This document shows positions 25,332-35,112 of a DNA stretch of 64,000 nt, piece after piece. The notes under the pieces were generated by a model, which did not search any database, had not been told where the DNA came from, and worked only from the letters and a program-made list of their open reading frames with translations. The stretch comes from JAIBBV01 sp044347745 (GTDB lineage: Bacteria; Bdellovibrionota_C; UBA2361; JAFLCA01). The position numbers were made by a program, and so were the translations under genes. Location: contig JBIKUD010000015.1 in the NCBI GenBank assembly GCA_044347745.1, forward strand, positions 7,460 to 71,459. Direction: 5' to 3'. Positions within the stretch are counted from its first letter, which is position 1. Every line of letters starts with the position of its first letter.

Positions 25332-27809
25332 ATGACAGCAGGTCTTCGTCGGGGGTTGTCGCTTCTAGGACTGTGTGCATCAGTTCTTGCGATAAACTCC
25401 ACAGCGTTTGCTTCAGAGGCAGATCTTAAGATCCCGCCGCTTCATCCAACTTTTAACGTATTTGGCACCGATGTATCAGGGCACTCGCTCTTGATGTGGG
25501 GCCTTATCGTTCCAATTTTGGGCCTTCTTTTCGGATATTTGGAATTCTGCAAAATCCGAAAGATGCCGGCTCATAAAGTCATGCTCGATGTGTCGGGTTT
25601 GATTTACGAAACATGCAAAACGTATCTGTTACAGCAGGGGAAGTTCCTTGTCATGCTTCAGATCCTGATTGGCGCATGTATGTTCTATTACTTCTCGATC
25701 TTGCAGCATATGGAACTGCCGAAGGTTCTGACCATCCTTATGTGGTCCATCATCGGTATCGCTGGGTCATATGGAGTGGCATGGTTCGGTATTCGCATTA
25801 ATACGTATGCAAATAGCCGCACTGCGTTTGCGTCATTGGCCGGTAAGCCATATCCCGTTATGTCAATTCCGCTTCAAGCAGGTATGTCGATTGGCGTTCT
25901 GCTTATCAGCGTAGAATTGCTCTTGATGCTTACAATTCTTTTGTTTGTATCGCCGACTGCCGCCGGTGCTTGCTTCATCGGCTTCGCCATTGGTGAGTCA
26001 CTTGGTGCGTCCGCGCTGCGTATTTGCGGTGGTATTTTCACCAAGATTGCTGACATCGGTTCAGACCTGATGAAGATCGTATTCAACATCAAGGAAGATG
26101 ATGCTCGTAACCCAGGCGTAATCGCTGACTGCGTTGGCGATAATGCTGGTGACTCTGTTGGTCCAACAGCTGATGGCTTTGAGACCTACGGCGTAACAGG
26201 TGTGGCTTTAATTAGCTTCATCGTTTTGGCCGTTGGTATGCTTGTTGGCGCTGATGGTAAACTTGTTGCCGGCGCTGGAGCTGAAGACCTCCAGGCCAAA
26301 CTTATTGTTTGGCTCTTCGTAATGCGTATTTTGATGGTAGTAACCTCCGTTGGTTCCTACTGGTTTAATAACGCAATATCTAAGTCGATGTTTGGTGAGA
26401 AGGCTGCTTTCAATTTCGAAACTCCTCTTACCTCATTGGTTTGGATTACTTCGCTTGTCTCAATCGCAGTAACTTATATCGTAAGTAACCTTCTGCTTGG
26501 TACTATGGAATTTGGTTTGTGGTGGAAGCTTGCCACAATCATAAGCTGCGGAACATTAGCTGCGGCTTTGATTCCAGAGTTCACCAAAGTATTCACTTCA
26601 GCGAAGTCTAAACACGTAGCTGAAATTGTGAATGCTTCACGTGAAGGCGGTGCTTCCTTGACGATTCTTTCAGGTCTTGTTGCTGGTAACTTCAGCGCAT
26701 TCTGGAAGGGTATGGTCATGGTGGCCATCATGCTTGTTTCCTACTACACAGCAACACATGGCTTGGAAAACTACATGGTTTACCCAGCAGTGTTTGCCTT
26801 TGGTCTCGTCGCGTTTGGATTCTTGGGCATGGGCCCTGTTACTATCGCTGTTGATAGTTACGGCCCTGTTACTGACAATGCTCAATCAGTTTTCGAGCTC
26901 TCTCAGATCGAAGCTGTTCCTGGAATTAGCAATGAAATTGAGAAGCAGTTTGGTTTCAAGCCAAACTTCGAGCAGGGTAAGTTGTTCTTAGAAGAGAATG
27001 ACTCAGCTGGTAACACCTTTAAGGCAACCGCTAAGCCAGTGCTTATCGGTACAGCCGTAATCGGTGCCACCACAATGATCTTCTCGATTATCTTGCTCCT
27101 TGACCTGAAACTTGATCTCATCGACCCACGTGTGTTGATTGGTCTCGTGACAGGCGGTGCAGTAATCTACTGGTTCTGCGGTGCTTCAATGCAAGCAGTA
27201 ACCACCGGAGCTTACCGTGCCGTTGAGTACATTAAGGCGAACATTCGTCTTGATAGCGCAGCCAGCGCGTCTGTGAAGGACTCGAAAGAAGTGGTTCGTA
27301 TTTGTACGCAATATGCCCAGGCAGGAATGCTGAATATCTTCGGCGTTATTTTCTGCTTTACTTTGGCATTTGCATGCTTCGATCCAACCTTCTTTGCAAG
27401 TTACCTCATTTCCATAGCAGTGTTTGGTTTGTTCCAAGCCATGTTTATGGCGAATGCCGGTGGTGCGTGGGATAACGCCAAGAAATTTGTTGAAGTTGAT
27501 TTGCGTGAAAAGGGTACTCCTTTACATGCAGCAACAGTGGTTGGTGACACCGTTGGTGATCCGTTCAAGGATACCTCTTCGGTAGCTCTTAACCCAATCA
27601 TCAAGTTTACTACCCTCTTCGGTCTATTGGCCGTTGAGATTGCAGTGTCAGCTCGTGAAACTGCATTGTGGATTGGACTTGTATTGTTCGCAGTTGGCTT
27701 GGTTTTCGTATATCGCTCATTCTACGGAATGCGTATTCGTGCCGGCGGAGCAGCAGCATCAAATGTTGTTCCTCACTCGCGTAACGATAAGGCTGTAGGC
27801 GCTCACTAA
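25332..27809 (+). CDS. hppA: Membrane-bound H+-translocating pyrophosphatase
   Basis: An 825-residue, many-helix proton pump that uses pyrophosphate hydrolysis to energise the inner membrane. Catalytic motifs are clear: IKEDDARNPGVIADCVGDNAGDSVGPTADGFE, PVTDNAQSVFELS and VVGDTVGDPFKDTSSVALNPIIKF. In DSAGNTFKATAK the residue at K564 is the lysine found in K+-independent pumps (K+-dependent ones have Ala), so I infer a K+-independent type. It is longer than the usual 660-720, partly from a signal-like N-terminus and loop insertions near residues 535-557. A palindromic promoter precedes it and a strong terminator follows. Confidence 0.95.
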   Translation: MTAGLRRGLSLLGLCASVLAINSTAFASEADLKIPPLHPTFNVFGTDVSGHSLLMWGLIVPILGLLFGYLEFCKIRKMPAHKVMLDVSGLIYETCKTYLLQQGKFLVMLQILIGACMFYYFSILQHMELPKVLTILMWSIIGIAGSYGVAWFGIRINTYANSRTAFASLAGKPYPVMSIPLQAGMSIGVLLISVELLLMLTILLFVSPTAAGACFIGFAIGESLGASALRICGGIFTKIADIGSDLMKIVFNIKEDDARNPGVIADCVGDNAGDSVGPTADGFETYGVTGVALISFIVLAVGMLVGADGKLVAGAGAEDLQAKLIVWLFVMRILMVVTSVGSYWFNNAISKSMFGEKAAFNFETPLTSLVWITSLVSIAVTYIVSNLLLGTMEFGLWWKLATIISCGTLAAALIPEFTKVFTSAKSKHVAEIVNASREGGASLTILSGLVAGNFSAFWKGMVMVAIMLVSYYTATHGLENYMVYPAVFAFGLVAFGFLGMGPVTIAVDSYGPVTDNAQSVFELSQIEAVPGISNEIEKQFGFKPNFEQGKLFLEENDSAGNTFKATAKPVLIGTAVIGATTMIFSIILLLDLKLDLIDPRVLIGLVTGGAVIYWFCGASMQAVTTGAYRAVEYIKANIRLDSAASASVKDSKEVVRICTQYAQAGMLNIFGVIFCFTLAFACFDPTFFASYLISIAVFGLFQAMFMANAGGAWDNAKKFVEVDLREKGTPLHAATVVGDTVGDPFKDTSSVALNPIIKFTTLFGLLAVEIAVSARETALWIGLVLFAVGLVFVYRSFYGMRIRAGGAAASNVVPHSRNDKAVGAH

Positions 27810-27835
27810 TACTGCGTTCTTATAGTCAATAATTT

Positions 27836-27880
27836 AGGCCTCCTGTTGGTGTACAAGCCAGCAGGGGGCCTAAGTTTTTT
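27836..27880 (+). terminator. Strong intrinsic terminator of hppA
   Basis: A 14-base-pair stem (27836-27849 with 27858-27871, two G-U pairs) encloses an 8-base loop and is followed by a run of T ending at 27880. It lies 27 bases after the hppA stop. From there to 28119 I see no gene in either strand. Confidence 0.9.
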
Positions 27881-28119
27881 GAGGGCCGTGTAAGTTGTAG
27901 ATTCGTATTGAGTTGTATGAAATTGAGATCACTATCTGGCTTAGGTGAAAAATTTCGTCCAATGGCACTGAGGAAAAGTCGGCTCCCGTCCCTTCGTCTG
28001 CGAGAGTTACGAGGGAACCCAAATCAGACGGGTTATTATGCATTCTCTTTTTGGAGCGATTGCTGCTATTTGAGAGGACAAAGAAAACTTTGGGAGCGTT
28101 AGGACATCTCCTACACTGT

Positions 28120-28779
28120 TTACTTACCTTCAGACCCAGTCTGCGCATTCTCCTTTCGGGCCTGCCATACCTCAAACACGGCTGGCAGCACTGAAAGGAC
28201 AATTATGGCCAAAATTACGACGCTAAAATTCTTCTTTACAAACGGCAGATCGCCAAATAGAAAACCACCATACACGAATAGAAGAACCCAAAGAGCTGCC
28301 CCAATAATGTTGTAAGCAGCAAATTTAGAGTAATTCATGGTGCCTACTCCGGCCATAAAGGGCGCAAATGTGCGCACAATCGGCACAAAGCGGGCAATGA
28401 TAATGGTTTTGCCCCCGTACTTTTCGTAGAACTTGTTGGTTCTCTCAAGGTAGTGCTTTTTAAAGATTTTAGAATTTTGATTCTTCAGGAGCTTAGGGCC
28501 AATAAAATGACCGATGCCGTAGTTCACTGCATCCCCAAGCACAGCTGCAATAAAAATAAGAATCGCCACAGTGTGCACGTCTAATGAGCCACGGGCTGAG
28601 AAGGCACCCGCTGCAAAAAGCAGAGAATCCCCGGGCAGAAAGGGAGTGACGACAAATCCGGTCTCAGCAAAGACGACCACAAATAAAATAAAGTAGGTCC
28701 AGGTGTCGTAGGATTGAATTATAGCGCCAAGGTGTTTATCTACATGAAGGAATAGGTCAACAAATTGGGATAATGACAT
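28120..28779 (-). CDS. DedA-family membrane protein
   Basis: A 219-residue inner-membrane protein of the DedA/VTT family, linked to undecaprenyl- or phospholipid recycling and membrane homeostasis. Landmarks are the F-ETGFVVTPFLPGDSLLFAAGA motif, GDAVNYGIGHFIG, and the conserved arginine in GGKTIIIARFVPIVRTFAPFMAGVGTM. Length and topology are normal. It lies downstream of fliI on the same strand after a gap of about 105 bases. Confidence 0.88.
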   Translation of the reverse strand: MSLSQFVDLFLHVDKHLGAIIQSYDTWTYFILFVVVFAETGFVVTPFLPGDSLLFAAGAFSARGSLDVHTVAILIFIAAVLGDAVNYGIGHFIGPKLLKNQNSKIFKKHYLERTNKFYEKYGGKTIIIARFVPIVRTFAPFMAGVGTMNYSKFAAYNIIGAALWVLLFVYGGFLFGDLPFVKKNFSVVILAIIVLSVLPAVFEVWQARKENAQTGSEGK

Positions 28780-28885
28780 AGTTCACCATAAAATTCCGCC
28801 CGCTGGAGGACTTGAGAGAGGTAGATAATAGCAGTAGATAGGGGCAGAGAGCTATGCTTCGAAGTGTGCTGAGAAAAATGCAATT

Positions 28886-30262
28886 TTAGCTTATGGACTT
28901 CAGTATTTGAGCGCCGACTCCATTATTTTTAGCCAGCTCCGCTCGAGTTCGTCGTAGCTGAGCTGCCATATCTGTCAGCTCCTCTTGGCTTTGGCGGTTT
29001 GGAATACGTTGATCTGACAATTGACTCAGAAAAGCTTTAAGCGCTGTTTCATGGGTAAGCGCGGCTTTTAGCTCTGGGTCGGGAATTCCACCAAGTAGCA
29101 GCACGTCTTTATCGCTCTGCAAGCGTTTAAGTGTGCTTAAAATTGTATCGATATCTTCTTGTGCTTCTACGGATGTAAAACGCGATGCTAAGCGTGAAAG
29201 CGATAGCAAGGGATCTATTGCTGGCCTCACACCAAAGTGCACCATGTAATTGCTAAGCACTATATGCCCATCGAGGAGACTTTTCACTTCTTCACTTAGG
29301 GCATCGTGTTCTTGCTCGCTGCTACTCAGCAGAGTGTACAGCGCGGTAATGGAGCCATGTTCGCTGCGTCCAGCGCGCTCAAGTAATTTTGGTAATTGAG
29401 TGTAGACTGCGGCGGTGTACCCCTGCCGTACGGGCAGTTCTCCCGCAGCAAGGCCTATTTCCCGTAGGGCCCGGGCTGATCGAGTAAGCGAGTCTACTAC
29501 GAGCAGCACATTGAGCCCTTGGTCACGCAGTGTTTCAGCTATGCCCGTTGCAATTTGCGGGGCCAGCCATCTACGTCCGGCAGATTCATCGCTGGTTGCC
29601 ACCACGACTACTGCCTTTTTTAGGCCGTCAGGCCCCAGGCTTTCATCAATAAATTCGTTTACTTCTCGTCCACGTTCACCAACAAGTGCAATCACGGTGG
29701 CGTCAACCTTGGCGTTGCGGGTAATCATGCCGATAAGAGTTGATTTTCCCACTCCTGCTGCTGCAGAAATCGCAATGCGCTGGCCATAGCCTAAGGGGCA
29801 AAGTGAGTCGATAATTTTTACTCCAGTCTCAAGTTTTGCGTTAATTGGTTTACGCTTCAGCGCGGGCGGTGGAGTACCGTGGGCTTTGATTCTAATTTGG
29901 GTGCTGTTGCTATCAAATGGTTTGTTAAGCGGGCGACCCATGGCATCAAGCACGTAGCCTAGAGGCGAGCTGGGGACATCAACTGAAAATGAGCTGGCTA
30001 TTTTGCTGACCAAAGCACCTGGGCGAATTCCGCTGGGTTCATCGAATGGCGAGAGCAGCACGTGCTCATCTTGAAATGAAATAACTTCAGCACTAAGCGC
30101 GGGCCTACCAGGCACTTCGATTTCACATAAGTCGCCAACTCCGGCCAGAGGAATTTGAGCGATAAGTGTACTACCTTTTACCGCCCTCACTTTTCCTTGT
30201 GAGGTGGGCTCATAAGGCGTCTTAATGAAGGGAATATCACAGAGGAGGCTATGCATACGCAT
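28886..30262 (-). CDS. fliI: Flagellum-specific ATP synthase FliI
   Basis: A 458-residue ATPase of the flagellar type III export apparatus, related to F1-beta. The P-loop is AAAGVGKSTLIG, followed by GERGREVNEFI, and VVDSLTRSARALREIGLAAGELPVRQGY is the export-ATPase signature. The N-terminal domain is full length. The ATG immediately follows the fliH stop with no gap; a second ATG 2 codons in is possible. It energises unfolding and release of export substrates from chaperones. Confidence 0.95.
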   Translation of the reverse strand: MRMHSLLCDIPFIKTPYEPTSQGKVRAVKGSTLIAQIPLAGVGDLCEIEVPGRPALSAEVISFQDEHVLLSPFDEPSGIRPGALVSKIASSFSVDVPSSPLGYVLDAMGRPLNKPFDSNSTQIRIKAHGTPPPALKRKPINAKLETGVKIIDSLCPLGYGQRIAISAAAGVGKSTLIGMITRNAKVDATVIALVGERGREVNEFIDESLGPDGLKKAVVVVATSDESAGRRWLAPQIATGIAETLRDQGLNVLLVVDSLTRSARALREIGLAAGELPVRQGYTAAVYTQLPKLLERAGRSEHGSITALYTLLSSSEQEHDALSEEVKSLLDGHIVLSNYMVHFGVRPAIDPLLSLSRLASRFTSVEAQEDIDTILSTLKRLQSDKDVLLLGGIPDPELKAALTHETALKAFLSQLSDQRIPNRQSQEELTDMAAQLRRTRAELAKNNGVGAQILKSIS

Positions 30263-30847
30263 TTAGGCTCCAAGAATTTTAGTAAGTGTTTGTAGTTCAC
30301 GTTCCCAGTCAATGAGCACGATGCCAACACCTGAAGAAATTTTCGCCTTGCCATGAGTTATATCGGCGCTTGCTTGAATGCTCACGTGAGCATCTTTTGC
30401 AAAATGGGTGGTGATAGCTTTTAGTTCATCTGCATGTACAAACACAGTGCAGTGTGCATTTTTACCCATCAACTCCAGGGCGCGATTAATTTTTTGAGAG
30501 AGGGCCGCGTTGTTCACTGAATAGGTTTCCGCGGTTAGCTGAGCTGTGTAGTGCAGCGCTAATTTCAGCAGGTCTTGTTTCGAGGTTTTTAGTAGTTTTG
30601 TATAATTTGCCTCATACGCGAGCAGTGTTTGTGTAAGGGTATGTTGCTGTTTTTTTGTGGCCTCGCTTAGAGCGCGCTCTTTTGCTCGTTTTCTTAACTT
30701 CCAAATGCGTGCAGCTAACTTTTTTCGATTAAGAAAAAGCGCCTCAGAAATGAACTTTTCCGCGCCATGCATTAGCCGATGCGCTTGAGAAGCGGTCAGC
30801 TCGACATGTTGCGTCAGAGGACGAAATTTGCCGGGGAAAAAAGTCAT
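30263..30847 (-). CDS. fliH: FliH-like flagellar export stator protein
   Basis: A 194-residue, mostly helical, highly charged protein placed directly before fliI with zero spacing. Residues 30-110 are a long coiled-coil-like stretch of Lys/Arg/Ala/Leu helices; the C-terminal part (CTVFVHADELKAI, ISSGVGIVLIDWERELQTL) matches the FliH/SctL domain, which dimerises and regulates the FliI ATPase. Sequence identity alone would be weak, so position and C-terminal pattern carry the call. Confidence 0.8.
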   Translation of the reverse strand: MTFFPGKFRPLTQHVELTASQAHRLMHGAEKFISEALFLNRKKLAARIWKLRKRAKERALSEATKKQQHTLTQTLLAYEANYTKLLKTSKQDLLKLALHYTAQLTAETYSVNNAALSQKINRALELMGKNAHCTVFVHADELKAITTHFAKDAHVSIQASADITHGKAKISSGVGIVLIDWERELQTLTKILGA

Positions 30848-30874
30848 AAGAGTAAGCTGCCCTTTTTGGAGCGC

Positions 30875-32524
30875 TTACCTCGTAGATTGTTTGCGCCCTC
30901 TACTTACTATTCGCGAAAAAATGCGCAAAGTTTCGTGCAGTTCGTCAGATTTTAATAAAAAGCTTATTGCAGTGTAGCTAGAGAGTCCGGCAAACGCCGA
31001 TAAACATAATAAATACAAATGGTTAGTAAATTGTTGGCTTACCCAGAAGGCCACAGCTCCACACACTAGGGCTGCTATGAGTGACTTTAAATTTGCGGAA
31101 ATCACCTGCCCCCATGCAAACCCAGGGAGCTTTCTCCCAAGTAAGGCCGCCAAAAGGAGACATGCAATACAACTGGCGAGACTTGCTGAGAGCGCAAGTC
31201 CTGTATGTCCGAGAGCAAACTGAACGTGTTGCAATCCCAAATTTAATTGTATTCGGGAAACTGCATGCCCCATAGTTCCGTCGGTGTGAGAGAGGGGGCC
31301 AATCAGGAGCAAAGAAAATAGAAAGTTGCTTACTAAACTTACAAGCCCAACCAAGGCAGAAGTGGTCGTGTCCTTTTTTGCGATAAAAGCTCGGCTTAAC
31401 ATGGAGTGGGCGCTCACTGCCCACAGTCCGAGACAATATGCTTGAAGGGCGAGGGCGGTTTGTATGCGTGCGTTTGCGGTAAATGCACCTCTTTCAAAAA
31501 GGACGCTTACCAGGGGCTCGGCCAACACCATAAGTAAGCTGCAAATGGGAAGAATAATAAATCCAGAGACATTTAAGGCAGAGCGCAGGTTTTGGTGAAA
31601 GTCTTGCTGGTTTTCGTTTGAGTGTAAGCGCGACAAATTAGGCAAGAGCACTGAAGCAAGTGAAATGGTAAAAATACCTATTGGTAATTGGGTTATACGA
31701 TCGGCGTAATAGAGCCAGGAAACACTTCCGTCTTCAAGGAGAGATGCCAGCACGGTATTGAGGAAGATAGTAAATTGGTAAATTGTGGCTCCTAATAAGG
31801 CCGGAACCATTAACTTTGCTACAGATCTGGTAGTGGGGCTCAATAAATGCGTACTGGGCAACGCTACGAGTCCCACTTTCGACAAGGCAGGAATTTGGGC
31901 AATAACTTGCACTACTCCACCCACTATTACTGAAAGTGCTAAAATAAGCGCTGCACGCTCAGCAACATAAAAGCCGGCAACTAAGGCGCCAAGTATAAGG
32001 CAAATGTTCATGATCACTTGTGCAATGGCGGAGGCTCCGTAAACTTTATACGCATTTAATGTGCCATTAAGTAAGGCGATGAGGCTCACACACATGATGT
32101 AGGGCATCATGCACTGTGTGAGGAGCACGCAGAGAGAAAGTTTTTCTGGGTCTTGTGTGAAGCCCGGTGCAAAAAGCAGCACAATTCGTTCGGCAAACAG
32201 TATTCCAAGCAGCGATAGTATGGTGGTGCAAAATAGCAAGGCACTGAGCATAGAACTTAGTGCTTTTTGGGCGGATTCTTTACTGTGAGCTGCCTCGCTA
32301 CTAAAAACGGGCACAAAAGCCGAAGTAAGCGCCCCTTCGGCCACAAAACTTCGCAAAAGATTAGGAATGCGAAAGGCGACAAAAAAGGCATCTGCGGCGC
32401 TCCCAGCACCAAAGAGTCTTGCTACTAACACATCGCGGATAAAGCCAAGGATGCGGCTAAGTAAAGTGAAGATAGCTACTATGCTGGTGCCTTTAAGCAG
32501 TTCTGAGCGGGCGCGAATATTCAT
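30875..32524 (-). CDS. murJ: Lipid II flippase MurJ
   Basis: A 549-residue, 14-helix MOP-superfamily protein that flips lipid II for peptidoglycan synthesis. The N-terminal ILSRILGFIRDVLVARLFGAGSAADAFFVAFRIPNLLR is the MurJ signature with its essential Arg residues, and the central cavity helices follow. It is upstream of fliH-fliI on the same strand, with 27 bases to fliH, so a cell-wall gene and two flagellar export genes may share a transcript. Confidence 0.95.
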   Translation of the reverse strand: MNIRARSELLKGTSIVAIFTLLSRILGFIRDVLVARLFGAGSAADAFFVAFRIPNLLRSFVAEGALTSAFVPVFSSEAAHSKESAQKALSSMLSALLFCTTILSLLGILFAERIVLLFAPGFTQDPEKLSLCVLLTQCMMPYIMCVSLIALLNGTLNAYKVYGASAIAQVIMNICLILGALVAGFYVAERAALILALSVIVGGVVQVIAQIPALSKVGLVALPSTHLLSPTTRSVAKLMVPALLGATIYQFTIFLNTVLASLLEDGSVSWLYYADRITQLPIGIFTISLASVLLPNLSRLHSNENQQDFHQNLRSALNVSGFIILPICSLLMVLAEPLVSVLFERGAFTANARIQTALALQAYCLGLWAVSAHSMLSRAFIAKKDTTTSALVGLVSLVSNFLFSLLLIGPLSHTDGTMGHAVSRIQLNLGLQHVQFALGHTGLALSASLASCIACLLLAALLGRKLPGFAWGQVISANLKSLIAALVCGAVAFWVSQQFTNHLYLLCLSAFAGLSSYTAISFLLKSDELHETLRIFSRIVSRGRKQSTR

Positions 32525-32626
32525 AAAAATTACAGCCAGTATCTCAGTAATTCTGAGTTGGGAGAAGCGGAGATCTCAATCGTCATTGCTCTGGCGCAGG
32601 ACGGAGTGCTACTTATTGGCAGAAAT

Positions 32627-33274
32627 ATGAATAAAAAGCCCCCTCAGCTTGAGCCATGGATACAGCGCATTTTTTGTGAGCCACCTGTTGCGGCTATTCG
32701 CAAGGCCCTTAAGCAGCATTTGCCTGAGACTCTTTTTTATCATAGTGCCCTGCACACTGATGATGTAATTCGTGAAGTTTTGCACTTGGGTATTACAGCG
32801 GGACTAGGTGACAGGTCTCTTGAATTGCTTGGTGTTGCTGCAGCGTTTCATGATGCGGGGTTTTTAGAGTCGCGTAAGGAGAATGAACAGCTTGGGGCGA
32901 AAATGGCTACTGAGGCACTTAAACGTGAGGCTGGTTCTTATACAAATGATGAAATTGATCTTGTAGCGCAAATGATTGAAGACACCACTTTGCGTATGTT
33001 GCCTGAAGGGCCACGGCAAGTTCCTCGTTCTAAGTTGAGTGCATTTTTGTGTGATGCTGACACGGCAAATTTGGGGCGAGACGACTTTTTTGAATGTGGC
33101 GAGCGCTATCGAAAGGAATTAAATCAGGAAGAGGCGCCATTCTACACCACCTTTTCGCTTATTTTTATGCATGCGCATCGCTGGAATACCAAAGAGGCGC
33201 AGGCGTTGTGGGGGCTTAAAAAGGAGCTCAATCTTGAGTTGCTTATTAAGAAAGCCGCTTCATATGCCACGTAA
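32627..33274 (+). CDS. HD-domain hydrolase
   Basis: A soluble protein of 215 residues from the ATG at 32627; a TTG at 32558 would add 23 unconvincing residues, and neither has a strong ribosome site. The metal-binding HD motif reads VAAAFHDAGF, with an earlier H in LHTDDVI and later QMIEDTTL and LCDADTANLG, forming the usual H...HD...D set of HD phosphohydrolases. Nucleotide or signalling-phosphate substrates are possible. It diverges from murJ and ends 27 bases before the FAD protein gene. Confidence 0.7.
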   Translation: MNKKPPQLEPWIQRIFCEPPVAAIRKALKQHLPETLFYHSALHTDDVIREVLHLGITAGLGDRSLELLGVAAAFHDAGFLESRKENEQLGAKMATEALKREAGSYTNDEIDLVAQMIEDTTLRMLPEGPRQVPRSKLSAFLCDADTANLGRDDFFECGERYRKELNQEEAPFYTTFSLIFMHAHRWNTKEAQALWGLKKELNLELLIKKAASYAT

Positions 33275-33301
33275 AAAAACGAGAGGTGGGAGGTATAGGG
33301 T

Positions 33302-34963
33302 ATGTTGAGGCGACAACTTTTAAAGTCAATGTGCGGGGCTGGTTGGATTCTTGGTGGGCAGGCGTTTACGTCGGTGCCAGCATATGCTTTAGGCCGTTCG
33401 GCTTTACCAAATATTTCTCCAATTGCTCGCGAGCGTAAAATTGCACCTGAGGCATTTTCGGGCGATAACCCCACGCAGGCCCATGCAGCTCTTTGGAACA
33501 TACCCCAATTTCTTGCTGATGCGCGCAGAAAACAAGCCCCCATCAAGCCGCATTCTGTTCCACTTACTATTATTGGTGCAGGTATTGCTGGTTTATCTTT
33601 GGCGTATCTACTAAAGGACAAAGCCCCGCTTATTTTGGAACAGGCGCCGCAATTGGGTGGAAATTCTAAAGGCGAGAATTGGTGCGGTTTAGATTATTCA
33701 ATTGGAGCAGCATATGTTTGTGAGCCGGAAGAGGGTACAGAAATTGCCGATTTTTTAGCTGACCTAGGTCTGGTTAAGGAAGCAAAAATTAAGTCTGATG
33801 AAGGCCCCATGTTATATGCGGGCGGCTTGCTACGTGATTTTTGGAGTGGCGGTAAAGAGGCGCTTTCAGGCGCGGAGAAGAGACAGATTGAAGTACTAAA
33901 GCGTTATTTCGAAGATATGGCAGCGGGCGAAAAGATTCCGTATCCCGAGTTGCCAGCAGGCGATGCGGAAGCAGAGGCCTATATTCACCAGCTCGATGCG
34001 CATTCTTTTTATGATCATCTGTGTGCGCAGGTAGGAGAGCCGCTTTGTGCCCTGATTAACGCGGCTATTGAGCATTATTGCTGGTCGTCGCTTGGTGGTT
34101 CTGCTCGCGAAATTAGTGCAGCAGCTGGGCTCAATTTTTATGCGGCAGAATTTAATAATCTTTGGGTGTATCCCGGTGGAAACGCTGCAATTGCTGAAAG
34201 AATTTCAGAGCGGCTAACGCAAGTATTGCCTTTGCAGAATATTTGCACTTCTAGCTTGGTTTTAGAGGTTGACCCTCAGCCCGATGGGGTGCGAGTAACT
34301 TGGCTGAATTCTGAGGGAGAACTTGAAGAGGTAAAAAGCAAGGTAGTGGTATGCGCCTGTCCTAAATTTGTAGCGAAGAAAATTGTACGCGGATTGAATG
34401 AACAACGGGGGGATGCCTTTCAGCAGCTTCAGTATCGAGCCTATCTAGTTGCCAATGCCTTTTTGTCCACAAACTTAGAAGAGAACGTCTACGATATTTT
34501 TGCCTTAGGTGCTGGCGAGCAGAGTTACGCTGATACAAAACGCGCTGCAAGCCTGCGGGGGGCGACCGATGTCATAAACGCCAATTTTGCCGCACCTACC
34601 GCCTCGCATTCGGTTTTGACCTTGTATCGCGCTTTACCTTACGAGGGTGGTCGTGCTGAATTATATTCTCCCGATGCGTTTACTCGTTTTGAGGGCGAAC
34701 TGAGGCGCCAGTTACACGAGGAGCTTTTGCCGGGATTGGGAGTGGATGTTCGGCAATTACGTGGGTTGCGTTTGGCTCGCTGGGGGCACCCTTTGCCGCT
34801 TGCAAAAACCGGCATGTACAGGGCAGGACTGCCCGCCAAGCTGAGTGAGCCTTATGAGAAGCGGGTATTTTTCGTGAATCAAGATAACCACGCATTGCCT
34901 GCCTTTGAAACTTCAGTGACGGAGGCCTTTGCCTGGGCGGCTCGAATTAAACGCCTTTTATAG
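33302..34963 (+). CDS. Tat-exported FAD-dependent amine-oxidase-like protein
   Basis: A 553-residue flavoprotein. GGGAGG lies shortly before the ATG. The N-terminus (LRRQLLKSMCGAGW..., cleavage near AYA) is a twin-arginine signal, so it is folded and exported. Around residue 83-110 the dinucleotide fold IIGAGIAGLSLAYLLK is followed by an acidic strand end and GGNSKGE, as in amine oxidase/NAD(P)-binding flavoproteins. The C-terminal FVNQDNHALPAFETSVTEAF is the FAD-closing motif. Substrate is unknown. It probably follows the HD gene in one transcript. Confidence 0.8.
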   Translation: MLRRQLLKSMCGAGWILGGQAFTSVPAYALGRSALPNISPIARERKIAPEAFSGDNPTQAHAALWNIPQFLADARRKQAPIKPHSVPLTIIGAGIAGLSLAYLLKDKAPLILEQAPQLGGNSKGENWCGLDYSIGAAYVCEPEEGTEIADFLADLGLVKEAKIKSDEGPMLYAGGLLRDFWSGGKEALSGAEKRQIEVLKRYFEDMAAGEKIPYPELPAGDAEAEAYIHQLDAHSFYDHLCAQVGEPLCALINAAIEHYCWSSLGGSAREISAAAGLNFYAAEFNNLWVYPGGNAAIAERISERLTQVLPLQNICTSSLVLEVDPQPDGVRVTWLNSEGELEEVKSKVVVCACPKFVAKKIVRGLNEQRGDAFQQLQYRAYLVANAFLSTNLEENVYDIFALGAGEQSYADTKRAASLRGATDVINANFAAPTASHSVLTLYRALPYEGGRAELYSPDAFTRFEGELRRQLHEELLPGLGVDVRQLRGLRLARWGHPLPLAKTGMYRAGLPAKLSEPYEKRVFFVNQDNHALPAFETSVTEAFAWAARIKRLL

Positions 34964-34967
34964 ACCC

Positions 34968-34983
34968 CTTGGTCCGTCCCAAC
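34968..34983 (+). repeat. Short GGTCCGTCCCAAC repeat after the FAD gene
   Basis: CTTGGTCCGTCCCAAC lies 5 bases after the stop codon. The same 13-mer GGTCCGTCCCAAC follows the last gene of the window at 63836-63848, also just beyond a stop. A 9-base part recurs inverted at 41507-41515. Confidence 0.5.
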
Positions 34984-35112
34984 ATGGATATTTTGCTGTT
35001 TGCAAAGGCGGCGTCAGGGTTAACTACCTAAATTATTTAAGTAAATGTGGCAAGCTTTGTTTAAGTTACTTAATGTAAGCAGCTCCGAATTAAATCAAGG
35101 AAATTTCCTCTG

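Noticed and set aside
27870..28202. Minus-strand 110-codon frame after hppA
   Set aside because: It runs into dedA in another frame, is Arg/Cys-rich and has no ribosome site.
32558..32626. Longer N-terminus of the HD protein from a TTG
   Set aside because: The extra 23 residues have no HD-family likeness and would leave only 33 bases for two divergent promoters.
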